Shown: positions 9,429 through 19,161 of the stretch, in pieces
How the letters are laid out: every line of letters starts with the position of its first letter
How positions within the stretch are numbered: the first letter of the stretch is position 1
NCBI GenBank assembly: GCA_965221655.1
Contig: OZ244906.1
Location: forward strand, 2,542,001 to 2,606,000
Origin: Bin107 sp965221655
GTDB taxonomy: Bacteria > UBA8248
Length of the DNA: 64,000 nt
Reading direction: 5' to 3'
Program-made: the position numbers and the translations under genes
The notes under the pieces: model-generated
The model's input: only the letters and a program-made list of their open reading frames with translations
What the model was told of the DNA's origin: nothing
The model's database searches: none

Positions 9429-10976
9429 GTGCCTGGACTGATTACCTCCGTATTGTTTCTTCCCCTGCTCGGGGGGCTGCTACTCGCCTGCGCGCGCGGG
9501 AGCACGCGGGCAGGGGTGCGCACGTTCGCCCTGGCGGTCTCGCTGGCCACCTTTGCGCTCTCGGTCGTATTGTACGCGGGCTTTCGACCCGACTTCGCGG
9601 GGATGCAGTTCGTCGAGGAAGTCGCCTGGATTCCCGCACTCGGAATCGCCTACAAGGTGGGGGTGGACGGCATCAGCCTGCCGCTTGTGATGCTGACCAC
9701 CATCCTGACGCCCGTCGCCGTACTGTTTTCCTTCGACGACGTACGGCAAAAGACGCGGCTCTACTACATCTCGCTCCTGTTCCTCGAGACGGGGATGCTC
9801 GGCGTGTTCTTCGCGCTCGACTTCTTTTTGTTCTACGTCTTCTGGGAGGGGATGCTGATTCCCATGTATCTCGTCATCGGGGTGTGGGGCGGGGAGCGGC
9901 GCATCTACGCGGCAGTCAAGTTCTTCCTCTACACCATGGCGGGCAGCGTGCTGATGCTCGTGGCCATCATCTGGCTCTACTTCGCCAGCGGGGCGGGCAC
10001 GTTCGACATTCTGACGCACGTGGAAAGGCCCGTGGCCGCGGCCTTGCAACCCTGGCTGTTCGCGGCGTTCGCGATCTCCTTCGCCATCAAGGTGCCGATT
10101 TTCCCGTTTCACACCTGGTTGCCCGACGCCCACGTGGAAGCACCCACGGCGGGCAGCGTCATCCTCGCGGGCGTGCTGCTCAAGATGGGTACCTACGGCT
10201 TCATGCGCCTGGCGATGCCCCTGTTCCCCACGGCGGCGCGCGAGTTCGCCTTCCTCATCATGTGCCTGGCGGTGGTGGGCATCGTATACGGTGCTCTGAT
10301 GGCCATGGTGCAAAGCGACGTGAAGAAGCTGGTCGCCTACTCCTCGGTGAGTCACCTGGGCTTCGTGATGCTCGGGCTGTTCTCCTTCAATCTGCTCGGC
10401 GCCTCGGGGAGCGTTCTGCAAATGGTGAACCACGGCGTGAGCAGCGGGGCGCTGTTCCTGATGGTGGGCTTCATCTACGCGCGCAGGCACACGCGGCGCA
10501 TCGAGGATTTCGGCGGCTTGCTGCGGGTGATGCCCGCCTTCTCGACCTTGTTCATCATTACGGCGCTCAGCAGCATCGGACTGCCGGGGCTGAACGGCTT
10601 CGTGGGCGAGTTCACCATTTTGCTGGGCGTGTTCGAGGCCAGTGCCTGGTTCGCCGCCGCGGCCGCCCTGGGCGTCGTGCTCTCTGCAATCTACATGCTG
10701 TGGATGTTGCAGCGCGTCCTGTTCGGCGAGGTGCGCGTGCGCGCGAACCTGGGGTTGGCCGATCTGAGCAGGCGCGAGTGGGCGGTCATCCTGCCCATGG
10801 TGGCGCTCATGTTCTGGATTGGGCTCTACCCCAAGCCGTTGCTGGGCCGCATCGAGCCCTCGGCGAAGGCGTGGCTCTCGCAGGTGAACCGCCGGGTGTT
10901 GCGCGTGGAGGCCGCCCCCGTGCGCAAGGGCGCGGAAACCGAGATTGCCCATCTTGAGAGAAGCGAGGTGAAATAG
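9429..10976 (+). CDS. nuoM: NADH-quinone oxidoreductase subunit M
   Basis: This 515-aa ND4 antiporter-like subunit starts with GTG. Key parts are the conserved glutamate in FYVFWEGMLIPMYLVIGVWG (residues ~137-156), the IKVPIFPFHTWLPDAHVEAP segment with its lysine and histidine, and the KKLVAYSSVSHLGFVMLGL helix. A short charged tail ends the protein. The gene sits between nuoL (36 bases upstream) and nuoN (2 bases downstream). Confidence 0.95.
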   Translation: MPGLITSVLFLPLLGGLLLACARGSTRAGVRTFALAVSLATFALSVVLYAGFRPDFAGMQFVEEVAWIPALGIAYKVGVDGISLPLVMLTTILTPVAVLFSFDDVRQKTRLYYISLLFLETGMLGVFFALDFFLFYVFWEGMLIPMYLVIGVWGGERRIYAAVKFFLYTMAGSVLMLVAIIWLYFASGAGTFDILTHVERPVAAALQPWLFAAFAISFAIKVPIFPFHTWLPDAHVEAPTAGSVILAGVLLKMGTYGFMRLAMPLFPTAAREFAFLIMCLAVVGIVYGALMAMVQSDVKKLVAYSSVSHLGFVMLGLFSFNLLGASGSVLQMVNHGVSSGALFLMVGFIYARRHTRRIEDFGGLLRVMPAFSTLFIITALSSIGLPGLNGFVGEFTILLGVFEASAWFAAAAALGVVLSAIYMLWMLQRVLFGEVRVRANLGLADLSRREWAVILPMVALMFWIGLYPKPLLGRIEPSAKAWLSQVNRRVLRVEAAPVRKGAETEIAHLERSEVK

Positions 10977-10978
10977 CC

Positions 10979-12454
10979 TTGGACATCGTATATCCCACGA
11001 TACATTGGGGATACCTGCTGCCCGTCGTTTTGCCCGTGTGCGGCGCGGTGCTGGTGCTGATGTGGGACGCCTTCTTCGCGCGGGGCGAGCGCGCGGTGAT
11101 CGTCGTCATCACGCTGGCGACGCTGGCCGCAACGCTGGGGATAACGCTCGGCGTGCGCACCGCGCCGGGGCTGGCCGCCTCGCTGGCCGGCATGTACCTT
11201 TTCGACGGCTTTACGCAGTTTGTGTTCGTCGTCATCACGTTCGCCAGCATATTCGCGGTGCTCATCGCCGCCTCCCAGCAGGAGCTCGACGATACGCCCG
11301 CGGGCGAGTACTTCGGCCTCATTCTCTTCGCCACCTCGGGAATGATGCTCATGGCGGCGACGCGCAACCTGTTGATGATATTCGTGGGTCTCGAGGTGTT
11401 CTCGCTTTCGCTCTACGTGCTGGCGGGCTATCTGCGCGCGCGGCCCGAGGGAAACGAGTCGGCCCTCAAGTACTTTCTGCTGGGTTCGTTCGCCTCGGGC
11501 TTTCTGCTCTACGGCATGGCGCTGGTCTATGGGGCGACGGGCTCCATCGACCTGGTGGAGATCGCCGCGCGGCTGCACGAGAACCCCGCCGCGCGCGGCG
11601 CCGCGTTCCTGACGGGGTTGGGCTTCATGTTGGTGGGGCTGGGCTTCAAGGTGGCCGCCGCCCCCTTCTACATGTGGACACCCGACGTCTACGAGGGCGC
11701 GCCCACAGCGGTCACGGCGTTCATGTCCGCGGGGCCCAAGGCGGCGGCCTTCGCCGCGCTGTTCAGGATCTTTCTCTCGACGGGAGAGGCGGGCGCGAGC
11801 CTGGACGCCGTCTTGTGGGTCATGGCCGTTCTCACGATGAGCCTGGCGAATCTGGTCGCCATCTGGCAATCGTGCGTGAAGCGCATGCTTGCCTATTCGA
11901 GCATCGCCCACGCGGGCTACCTCATGGTAGCGCTCGTGGCCGCACGCTCGAGCGGGGGCGCAGCGGCGAGCGGCTTCCTCTACTACATGCTGGTTTACGT
12001 GTTTATGAACATGGGCGCCTTCTGCGTGCTCGTGCTGGTCTCGAACGCGCGCGAAGGCGGCGGGACGCGGCTCGACGACCTGGCGGGCATGGCCTCCTGG
12101 CGGCCCGGGCTGGCGGCGGCGATGGCCATTTTCATGGTGTCGCTCTCGGGCCTTCCGCCCACGGGCGGGTTCGTGGCGAAGTTCCAGGTGTTCAGCGCGG
12201 CCCTCAAGGCGGGCCACGTCTGGCTGACCGTGCTGGCGGTGCTCAACAGCGTGGTGGCCGTGTACTACTACCTGCGGGTCGTCGTGGCGATGTACATGCG
12301 CGCGGGCGAGGGCGTCGCGCGCCGCGCCCCGCACGCGGGCTGGTCCTACGCGGCGACGGCCCTCACGCTCGCCGCTCTCGGCGCCCTGCAATTGGGAATT
12401 TTTCCCTCCTCTGCCCTGGACTTCGCGCATCGCTCCGCCGTCTTTTTTAATTGA
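10979..12454 (+). CDS. nuoN: NADH-quinone oxidoreductase subunit N
   Basis: This 491-aa ND2 antiporter-like subunit is the last gene of cluster 1. It begins with TTG two bases after the nuoM stop, where the first helix starts. The GLEVFSLSLYVLAGYL segment with the conserved Glu, the AAPFYMWTPDVYEGAPTAV loop and the KRMLAYSSIAHAGYLMVAL helix identify it. A 166-base gap with a possible promoter separates it from nuoA of cluster 2. Confidence 0.95.
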   Translation: MDIVYPTIHWGYLLPVVLPVCGAVLVLMWDAFFARGERAVIVVITLATLAATLGITLGVRTAPGLAASLAGMYLFDGFTQFVFVVITFASIFAVLIAASQQELDDTPAGEYFGLILFATSGMMLMAATRNLLMIFVGLEVFSLSLYVLAGYLRARPEGNESALKYFLLGSFASGFLLYGMALVYGATGSIDLVEIAARLHENPAARGAAFLTGLGFMLVGLGFKVAAAPFYMWTPDVYEGAPTAVTAFMSAGPKAAAFAALFRIFLSTGEAGASLDAVLWVMAVLTMSLANLVAIWQSCVKRMLAYSSIAHAGYLMVALVAARSSGGAAASGFLYYMLVYVFMNMGAFCVLVLVSNAREGGGTRLDDLAGMASWRPGLAAAMAIFMVSLSGLPPTGGFVAKFQVFSAALKAGHVWLTVLAVLNSVVAVYYYLRVVVAMYMRAGEGVARRAPHAGWSYAATALTLAALGALQLGIFPSSALDFAHRSAVFFN

Positions 12455-12464
12455 CCCCGAGGGG

Positions 12465-12494
12465 TTGGTTTTTCGGGCGGCCACGTGATATAAG
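12465..12494 (+). promoter_or_regulatory. possible sigma-70-type promoter for the second nuo cluster
   Basis: A TTGGTT element at 12465-12470 and TATAAG at 12489-12494 are separated by 18 bases, about 125 bases before the nuoA start. A small GC hairpin (CGGGGC/GCCCCG, loop TTGGC) lies in the leader near 12577-12594. The -35 box is a poor match, so this is only suggestive. The 166-base gap is the largest break between the two clusters. Confidence 0.35.
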
Positions 12495-12620
12495 TCATGG
12501 CGGTCATCCGGTTGCATGCTTCTCTTCCAGGCTTTTCGGGGGGAGAAAATCGCCTCCGGCGCAAGCGGGTCGGGGGCGTTTTGCGGGGCTTGGCGCCCCG
12601 GCTGTTGTGGGGGAACCCGA

Positions 12621-13022
12621 ATGGACTTGGTGGAAATCGCGGCCGCATTCTTTCGGGACTACGAGGCCATCAACCCCTACGTCCCGATATTCATCTTCAC
12701 GCTCATGGCGTTCGCCTTCGCCGCGAGCGTGTTGCTCGTCGCGCTCGCCGTGCGTCCGAACCTGCCGGACCCGGAGAAGAACTCTCCGTATGAGTGCGGC
12801 ATGCCCCCGCTCATGGAGGCGCGCGAACGCTTCTCCATACGCTTTTATCTGCTGGGCATCCTGTTCCTGCTTTTTGACGTGGAGGCGCTGTTCCTCTTCC
12901 CCTGGGCGGTGCGCTACGACGCTCTGGGGTTGTTCGGGTTCATCGAGATGATGTTGTTCATCTCCATCCTCCTGGTCGGTTATTTCTACGCTTGGCGAAA
13001 AGGAGCGTTGGAATGGGCATAG
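12621..13022 (+). CDS. nuoA: NADH-quinone oxidoreductase subunit A (second cluster)
   Basis: This 133-aa ND3-type membrane subunit has three helices and the characteristic loop NSPYECGMPP, whose cysteine lies at the quinone/E-channel junction, followed by the acidic FLLFDVEALFLFPW helix. The ATG at 12621 is chosen over the open frame beginning at 12516, because the additional N-terminus is Gly/Ala-rich and unlike the family. The gene opens cluster 2 and overlaps nuoB by ten bases. Confidence 0.95.
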   Translation: MDLVEIAAAFFRDYEAINPYVPIFIFTLMAFAFAASVLLVALAVRPNLPDPEKNSPYECGMPPLMEARERFSIRFYLLGILFLLFDVEALFLFPWAVRYDALGLFGFIEMMLFISILLVGYFYAWRKGALEWA

Positions 13023-13489
13023 TCGAGGGCAGGTTCAGCGACAACTTCATTACGTCGAAGGTCGACAGTCTCGTCGCCTGGGCGCGCAAGAGCGCGCTGT
13101 GGCCCATGACCTTCGGGCTCGCCTGCTGCGCTATCGAAATGATGGCGTCGGGCGCAGCGCGCTACGACTTCGATCGTTTCGGCGTCATTTTTCGCGCCAC
13201 GCCCCGGCAGTCGGACGTGATCATCGTGGCGGGGACGGTGACCCACAAGATGGGCGACGCCATTCGCAAGGTCTACGACCAGATGCCCGAACCGCGCTGG
13301 GTGATAGCGATGGGCAATTGCGCTACCTGCGGCGGCCCCTACGCCAACTACGCGGTGATGCAGGGAGTCGACGAGATCATTCCCGTGGACGTGTACGTTC
13401 CGGGTTGCCCGCCCCGGCCCGAATCCCTCATGTGGGGCGTCATGCAGCTGCAAAAGAAGATTGAACAGGAAAAATACATCCGCAGATAA
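13013..13489 (+). CDS. nuoB: NADH-quinone oxidoreductase subunit B (second cluster)
   Basis: This 158-aa subunit holds the terminal [4Fe-4S] cluster N2. All four ligands are present: the tandem pair C38-C39 (GLACCAIEM), C103 (GNCATCGG) and C132 (VPGCPPRPE). The ATG at 13013 has an AGGAG about seven bases upstream and overlaps the end of nuoA. An alternative TTG at 12992 is less likely. N2 is normally fed by NuoI, which this cluster does not encode. Confidence 0.96.
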   Translation: MGIVEGRFSDNFITSKVDSLVAWARKSALWPMTFGLACCAIEMMASGAARYDFDRFGVIFRATPRQSDVIIVAGTVTHKMGDAIRKVYDQMPEPRWVIAMGNCATCGGPYANYAVMQGVDEIIPVDVYVPGCPPRPESLMWGVMQLQKKIEQEKYIRR

Positions 13490-13518
13490 CAACCGAACGG
13501 GTCGGACAGGACGAGAAG

Positions 13519-14100
13519 ATGCCGGACGAAGTGGTGGAAAACAACGAGCACAACGGCGCGCAGACCTCCGAAGAAGAAGCCCCGCGGACGCCCCCCGCAG
13601 AGGATCTGCGTGCGCTGGTGGAGGCGAAGTGCCCGGGTGCGGTGCGCGAGACGAGCGCTTTTCGGGACGAGGAGGATGAGGCCACGTTCGTGCTGGGGAC
13701 CGACGTGCTCGTGGAGGTGGCAACCCATCTGCGTGACCACGCAGATTCGCGCTTCGCCCTTCTCACCGACCTCACGGCGGCCCACTACCCCGAGGCCGAA
13801 GCGCCCTTTGAGGTGCTCTACCACCTCTACAGCTTCGAGCACAACCGCAGGCTGCGCCTCAAGGTGCGGCTCGGGGAGGGCGAACCCGTGCCCACGGTCT
13901 CGCGCGTCTGGAGCAGCGCGGACTGGATGGAGCGCGAGGTCTACGACCTGTTCGGCATAGAGTTCGACGATCATCCGGATTTGCGGCGCATACTGCTGCC
14001 TGACGACTGGGGGTCCTATCCGATGCGCAAGGACTACCCGCTCGAGGGCAGGGGAGAGCGGGTTTACACCAAGCCGACGCGCAAGGAAATCGGCGAATAG
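13519..14100 (+). CDS. nuoC: NADH-quinone oxidoreductase subunit C (second cluster)
   Basis: This 193-aa 30-kDa subunit of the connecting arm has an acidic, low-complexity N-terminal ~30 residues. The family core follows: LLTDLTAAHYPE, EVLYHLYSFEHNRRLRLKV and the signature WMEREVYDLFGIEFDDHPDLRRILLPDDW, ending MRKDYPLEGR. It is a separate gene, not fused to nuoD as in E. coli. nuoD follows after 25 bases. Confidence 0.95.
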   Translation: MPDEVVENNEHNGAQTSEEEAPRTPPAEDLRALVEAKCPGAVRETSAFRDEEDEATFVLGTDVLVEVATHLRDHADSRFALLTDLTAAHYPEAEAPFEVLYHLYSFEHNRRLRLKVRLGEGEPVPTVSRVWSSADWMEREVYDLFGIEFDDHPDLRRILLPDDWGSYPMRKDYPLEGRGERVYTKPTRKEIGE

Positions 14101-14125
14101 CGCGACTTTTTTGGGGAATGCGGCA

Positions 14126-15268
14126 ATGGTTGGCGTAGCGAATATGTCTCGCATCGAGCGGCAGAGCACTCTGCACGGGACCGAGGAACTCGTCATCAAC
14201 ATGGGTCCCCAGCACCCGAGCACGCACGGTGTGCTGCGGGTCATCCTGAAGCTCGACGGCGAGACGGTGAACGATCTCGACTGCGACATCGGCTATCTGC
14301 ACCGGGGCACGGAGAAGATAGGCGAGAACATCACCTACACGATGTTCATCCCCTACACGGACAGGCTGGACTACATCGCCGCTCCCTCGAACAACCTGGC
14401 GTGGGTCACGGCGGTCGAGAAGTTTTTCGACTGGGAGATTCCCATGCGGGCGCAGTACGTTCGCTCGATGGTCGGGGAGCTCTCCCGCATCGCCAGCCAC
14501 CTGCTCTGGCTCGCCACCCACGCCCTGGACATCGGGGCGATGACGGTGTTCCTCTGGTGCTTCCGCGAGCGCGAGATGGTGCTCGACCTGTTCGAGACGG
14601 CCTTCGGCGGGCGCCTCACCGTTAACGCCTTCCGGCTGGGCGGTCTGCACGAAGACGTGCCGGAGAAGTTCCTGCAGCTCACCCAGGAGTTCGTGGACGT
14701 ATTCCCCAGCCGCATCGACGACTACGAGACGCTGCTCACCAACAACCGCATCTGGCTCCAGCGTACACGCGGGGTGGGCGTGATTTCCGCCGAGGACGCG
14801 ATGGACCTGGGGCTTACGGGCCCGCTCATCCGGGGCAGCGGCGTGCGGTGGGACCTGCGCCGCGCCAAGCCCTACGCGGCCTATCCCTATCTCGACTTCG
14901 TGGTGCCCGTCGGGGAAAACGGCGACATTTACGACCGGTATCTGGTGCGCATCGAGGAGATGCGCCAGAGCGTGCACATCATCCAGCAGTGTCTGGCGCA
15001 GTTGCCGGGCGGACCCGTCAGCTGCAAGACGCCCCGCACCATCAAGCCGCCCGAGGGCGAAATCTACCACAGCATCGAAAATCCCAAGGGCGAGTTCGGC
15101 TTCTATATCGTGAGCGACGGGACGCCGACGCCCTATCGCGTCCGCATACGGCCACCCTCGTTCATCAACCTGGGCGGACTGAAGAAGTTGTGCGTCGGGC
15201 AGCTGGTGGCGGACGTAGTGGCCATCATAGGCAGCATCGACATCGTCCTGGGCGAGTGTGACCGCTAA
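14126..15268 (+). CDS. nuoD: NADH-quinone oxidoreductase subunit D (second cluster)
   Basis: This complete 49-kDa subunit has about 380 residues and forms the quinone-reduction site with NuoB. Motifs are NMGPQHPSTHGVLR near the N-terminus, the RGTEK loop, and the C-terminal GEFGFYIVSDG and GSIDIVLGECDR. ATG 14126 is preferred, with GGGGA nine bases upstream. TTG 14111 and ATG 14144 are alternatives. nuoH starts shortly after the stop, so the nuoE-F-G genes found at this position in cluster 1 are absent here. Confidence 0.95.
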   Translation: MVGVANMSRIERQSTLHGTEELVINMGPQHPSTHGVLRVILKLDGETVNDLDCDIGYLHRGTEKIGENITYTMFIPYTDRLDYIAAPSNNLAWVTAVEKFFDWEIPMRAQYVRSMVGELSRIASHLLWLATHALDIGAMTVFLWCFREREMVLDLFETAFGGRLTVNAFRLGGLHEDVPEKFLQLTQEFVDVFPSRIDDYETLLTNNRIWLQRTRGVGVISAEDAMDLGLTGPLIRGSGVRWDLRRAKPYAAYPYLDFVVPVGENGDIYDRYLVRIEEMRQSVHIIQQCLAQLPGGPVSCKTPRTIKPPEGEIYHSIENPKGEFGFYIVSDGTPTPYRVRIRPPSFINLGGLKKLCVGQLVADVVAIIGSIDIVLGECDR

Positions 15269-15280
15269 GGAGTGGTTTCG

Positions 15281-16252
15281 TTGGACATGGTTCTTGAAGT
15301 CGCGGTCGCCGCGATAAAGATATTCATTGTGCTCAACGTGCTGCAGCTCGTGGCGGCCTACCTCACCTACGTGGAGCGCAAGGTGATCGCCCACATCCAA
15401 ATGCGGATGGGGCCCATGCGCGTGGGTTGGCACGGGCTTCTCCAGCCGATAGCCGACGGCATCAAGCTCTTTCTCAAAGAAGACATCATCCCCGCCAAGG
15501 CGGACAGGGTTGTGTTCGTGCTCGCCCCGATTATCGTGCTCGTACCCGCCTTCGTCGTCTACTCGGTGCTGCCCTTCAGCGAGACGTTCTACATCACGCA
15601 GGTGAACATCGGGCTGTTCTTCATCCTGGCGATCAGTTCGCTGGGCGTGTTCGGCATCGTGATGGCGGGCTGGTCTTCGAACAGCAAGTACTCGCTGCTG
15701 GGCGCACTCCGCAGTGCGGCGCAGATGCTGAGCTACGAGATTTTTCTGGGTTTTGCCGTCATCGGGCCGCTCATGCTCGCGGGCTCGCTGAACATGCAGG
15801 AGATCGTGCGGGCACAGAGCGACGTGTGGTTCGTGTTCTATCAGCCCATCGCTTTCATCGTGTTCTTCGTCGCCGCCCTGGCGGAGACGAACCGCGTGCC
15901 CTTCGATTTGCCCGAGGCGGAGACCGAGCTCGTCGCGGGTTTCCACACCGAATACAGCGGCATGAAGTTCGCGCTGTTCTTTCTGGCGGAATACGCCAAC
16001 ATCGTGATGGTCTCGGCGGTGGGCGCAACGCTGTTCTTCGGCGGCTGGGACGGGCCGGACTTCATTCCGCTGCCCGGTTTCGTCTGGTATGTTCTCAAGG
16101 TTGCCGCGATGATCTTCGTGTTCATCTGGCTGCGGGCGACGCTGCCGCGCTACCGCTACGACCAGCTGATGCGCGTGGGCTGGAAGTTCATGTTCCCGCT
16201 CGTGATGATCAACATTTTCCTGACCGGGTTCATCAAGTACCTGTTCCTCTAA
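15281..16252 (+). CDS. nuoH: NADH-quinone oxidoreductase subunit H (second cluster)
   Basis: This ~323-aa ND1-type membrane subunit is paralogous to the one at 5107. It has ERKVIAHIQMRMGPMRVG and AETNRVPFDLPEAETELVAG, with the acidic residues of the E-channel. AAGGAG at 15267-15272 fits the TTG at 15281 (8-base spacing). ATG 15287 and GTG 15272 are also possible. It is followed after 19 bases by nuoJ, leaving no space for a nuoI. Confidence 0.95.
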   Translation: MDMVLEVAVAAIKIFIVLNVLQLVAAYLTYVERKVIAHIQMRMGPMRVGWHGLLQPIADGIKLFLKEDIIPAKADRVVFVLAPIIVLVPAFVVYSVLPFSETFYITQVNIGLFFILAISSLGVFGIVMAGWSSNSKYSLLGALRSAAQMLSYEIFLGFAVIGPLMLAGSLNMQEIVRAQSDVWFVFYQPIAFIVFFVAALAETNRVPFDLPEAETELVAGFHTEYSGMKFALFFLAEYANIVMVSAVGATLFFGGWDGPDFIPLPGFVWYVLKVAAMIFVFIWLRATLPRYRYDQLMRVGWKFMFPLVMINIFLTGFIKYLFL

Positions 16253-16271
16253 GGCGGGGGAGAAGCGCAGG

Positions 16272-16781
16272 GTGGAGATTTATTTCTTTTACGTGTTCGC
16301 CGCGGGGATGATTCTCACCTCCCTGCTGATGATCACGCGCGCCAACGTGATCCACGCGGCCCTGCTGCTGGTGATGACGTTCTTTTTCCTGGCGGGGACC
16401 TTCGTTTTGGCCGGTGCGGAGTTTCTCGCGGCGGTGCAGATTCTGCTCTACGCGGGCGGCATCATGGTGTTGTACCTCTTCTCGATCATGTTGATGAACG
16501 TGGAGGTTGCCGTGCGGATGCGCCAGTGGCACCGCCAGGGCGCCCTGGTGATAGCGGCGGCCCTGCTGTTGGGCTTCGAGATATGGCTCGTGCTGGGGGG
16601 GACGGAGCTGCCCGCGGCAAAGCCCTGGGACTGGTCGCTGGGCGCCACGCCGGGCAACGTCGAGGCGCTGGGCGCAGTGCTCTACACGAAATTCCTGTTC
16701 CCCTTCGAGGTGGCCTCCGTCCTTTTGCTGGCCGCGATGATAGGCGCCATCGTTCTCGCCAAGCGCAGAATAGAGCGATAG
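16272..16781 (+). CDS. nuoJ: NADH-quinone oxidoreductase subunit J (second cluster)
   Basis: This 169-aa ND6-type subunit starts with GTG and has five hydrophobic segments. GAEFLAAVQILLYAGGIMVL is the family helix. The loop between helices four and five differs in sequence and length from the cluster-1 copy, consistent with an old duplication. nuoK begins 19 bases downstream. Confidence 0.94.
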   Translation: MEIYFFYVFAAGMILTSLLMITRANVIHAALLLVMTFFFLAGTFVLAGAEFLAAVQILLYAGGIMVLYLFSIMLMNVEVAVRMRQWHRQGALVIAAALLLGFEIWLVLGGTELPAAKPWDWSLGATPGNVEALGAVLYTKFLFPFEVASVLLLAAMIGAIVLAKRRIER

Positions 16782-16800
16782 CGCGCAGAGAGGGCTTGCC

Positions 16801-17103
16801 GTGATACCGACGACCCATTTTCTCGCCCTGGGCGGCACCCTGTTCCTGATAGGGGCGGCGGGCGTGCTGATGCGCCGCAACGCCATCATCATTTTGTTGT
16901 CCATCGAGTTGATGCTCAACGCCGTGAACGTGACCTTCGTGGGCTTCTCGCGCCACCTGGCGGACATGACGGGCCAGGTGTTCGCCATCTTCGTCATCAC
17001 CGTGGCGGCGTGCGAGGCGGCCGTGGGGCTGGCCATCCTCATCGCGCTCAACCGCGACCGCACGATGGTCAACGTCGACGAAGTCAACCTTCTGAAGTGG
17101 TAG
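16801..17103 (+). CDS. nuoK: NADH-quinone oxidoreductase subunit K (second cluster)
   Basis: This 100-aa ND4L-type subunit begins with GTG and has three helices. The membrane glutamates are kept (LSIELMLNAVNV and AACEAAVGLAI), and the C-terminus VDEVNLLKW matches the family. The nuoL ATG is seven bases after the stop. Confidence 0.95.
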   Translation: MIPTTHFLALGGTLFLIGAAGVLMRRNAIIILLSIELMLNAVNVTFVGFSRHLADMTGQVFAIFVITVAACEAAVGLAILIALNRDRTMVNVDEVNLLKW

Positions 17104-17110
17104 GGGAATC

Positions 17111-19138
17111 ATGATCGAACTGGCGTGGCTCATTCCCGTTTTCCCGGTGATTGGGGTTCTCATCAACGGGTTGTTCGGCAGGCACGTGGGCGAGAGGGCG
17201 GGTCCCATCGCGGCGGGCATGGCCGGCCTCTCGCTGCTGGTCGTGCTGGGCATCGCGGCCGAGATGATCTTCGGCGCGGGCGGCAAGCACACCGTGCCGC
17301 TGTGGACGTGGGTGGAGGCGGGCAACCTCAGCGTCTCGATGAGCTTTCTGATCGACCCGCTGAGCACCATCATGCTCCTCGTGGTGGCGGGCGTGGGCTT
17401 TTTGGTGCACGTCTACGCCGTGGGCTACATGCACGGCGACCCGGGCTACCCGCGGTTCTTCACCTACCTGAATCTGTTCATGCTCTCGATGTTCCTGCTC
17501 GTGCTCGGGGACAACTACCTCGTCATGTTCGTGGGCTGGGAGGGCGTGGGCCTTTGCAGCTACTTGCTCATCGGCTTTTGGTTCGAGAAGCGCTCCGCCT
17601 CGGACGCGGGCAAAAAGGCGTTTATCGTCAACCGCATCGGCGACGCCGGCTTTTTGCTCGGCATGTTCCTGATATGGACGACGACGGGCAGCCTCACCTA
17701 CGGAGAGGTGTTCGCCGAGGCGCCGGGCATGAGCGCTGCGGCGGCCACGGCCATCGGGCTCCTGCTCTTCGTGGGCGCGACTGGCAAGAGCGCGCAGATT
17801 CCGCTCTACGTCTGGCTGCCCGACGCCATGGAGGGCCCCACCCCGGTGAGCGCGCTCATCCACGCGGCCACCATGGTGACGGCGGGCGTCTACATGATCG
17901 CGCGCACGAGCCCCATCTACGTGATGGGGCCCGACGCCCTCTCGGTCATCGCCATCGTGGGTGCGCTCACGGGCTTTTTCGCCGCCACCATCGGGCTGGT
18001 GCAAAACGACATCAAGCGCGTGCTGGCCTACAGCACGGTGAGCCAGCTCGGCTTCATGTTCATGGCCCTGGGGGTGGGTGCGTTCACCGCCGCCATCTTC
18101 CACCTGATGACCCACGCCTTCTTCAAGGGTCTGCTCTTTCTGGGGAGCGGGAGCGTCATCCACGCCTTGCACCACGCCCCTGAGGATCAGCAGCAGGACA
18201 TGCGCTACATGGGCGGCCTGAAGAATAAGATGCCCGTCACGTACTGGACGTTCCTCATAGGGGCGGTTGCCATTGCGGGCGTGCCGCCGCTGGCGGGCTT
18301 TTGGAGCAAGGACGAGATTCTGGCCAACGCCTTCTTTGCGGGCAACTACCCCGTCTGGGTGCTGGGCAGCGTCGCCGCGTTCATGACGGCCTTCTACATG
18401 TTCAGGCTCGTCTTCATGACCTTCCACGGCGAGATGCGCGTCGACCACCACGCGCGCGCGCACGTGCACGAATCTCCCGCGGTCATGACGGTTCCGCTCA
18501 TCATCCTCGCGGTTCTGAGCGTGGTGGGGGGAGCGATTCCGGGTTTTCCGCCCGAGGCGGGCTGGATACACGGTTTCCTCGCCCCCTCGCTGGCGAAGCT
18601 GCCCGCGGCGGGTGGCCACGCGATGGACGAGGGCGTGCGGCTGATGCACGCGGCGGCGGGCGGCGGCGGCCACAGCGGGCCGGCCGTGGTGTTCCTGATC
18701 GTGCTCGCCATCGTCATCGCCCTGGGGGGCATCGCCCTGGCGTGGCACATGTACGTGCGCGACACCGGGGCGCCCGAGCGGCTTTATCGGCGTTTCCCGG
18801 GTCTGTACCGCCTGTTGCTCGGCAAGTACCGGGTGGACGAGATATACCAGGCCTGCATCGTCGAGCCCGTCTACAGGCTCATGCGCGGGCTGTGGTCGTT
18901 CGACGCGAACGTGGTGGACGGAGCGGTGAACGGGAGTTCGCTCATCACCGTCGTCACGAGTCGTTTTTCGGGAATTTTCGACCTGCGGACGGTGGACGGA
19001 GCGGTGAACGGCACGGCGAGCGTCATCCGCTTTTTCGCCCAGGTATTCAAATACCTGCAATCCGGCATGGTGCAGAACTATCTTTTCGTGATGCTGTTGG
19101 GCATCTTCGTGATGCTGAGCGCGTACCTTTTCCGCTGA
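17111..19138 (+). CDS. nuoL: NADH-quinone oxidoreductase subunit L (second cluster)
   Basis: This 675-aa ND5 antiporter-like pump has WEGVGLCSYLLIGFWFEK, GKSAQIPLYVWLPDAMEGP and FHLMTHAFFKGLLFLGSGS. A His-rich loop (HHAPEDQQQDMRYMGG) follows the TM8 region, and HGEMRVDHHARAHVHESP precedes the distal helices. The C-terminal part contains a short duplicated phrase (DGAVNG twice, residues ~603 and ~632) before the last transmembrane helix. It is longer than the cluster-1 copy. Confidence 0.95.
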   Translation: MIELAWLIPVFPVIGVLINGLFGRHVGERAGPIAAGMAGLSLLVVLGIAAEMIFGAGGKHTVPLWTWVEAGNLSVSMSFLIDPLSTIMLLVVAGVGFLVHVYAVGYMHGDPGYPRFFTYLNLFMLSMFLLVLGDNYLVMFVGWEGVGLCSYLLIGFWFEKRSASDAGKKAFIVNRIGDAGFLLGMFLIWTTTGSLTYGEVFAEAPGMSAAAATAIGLLLFVGATGKSAQIPLYVWLPDAMEGPTPVSALIHAATMVTAGVYMIARTSPIYVMGPDALSVIAIVGALTGFFAATIGLVQNDIKRVLAYSTVSQLGFMFMALGVGAFTAAIFHLMTHAFFKGLLFLGSGSVIHALHHAPEDQQQDMRYMGGLKNKMPVTYWTFLIGAVAIAGVPPLAGFWSKDEILANAFFAGNYPVWVLGSVAAFMTAFYMFRLVFMTFHGEMRVDHHARAHVHESPAVMTVPLIILAVLSVVGGAIPGFPPEAGWIHGFLAPSLAKLPAAGGHAMDEGVRLMHAAAGGGGHSGPAVVFLIVLAIVIALGGIALAWHMYVRDTGAPERLYRRFPGLYRLLLGKYRVDEIYQACIVEPVYRLMRGLWSFDANVVDGAVNGSSLITVVTSRFSGIFDLRTVDGAVNGTASVIRFFAQVFKYLQSGMVQNYLFVMLLGIFVMLSAYLFR

Positions 19139-19161
19139 TGCGCTGAGGCTCTGGAGGAACT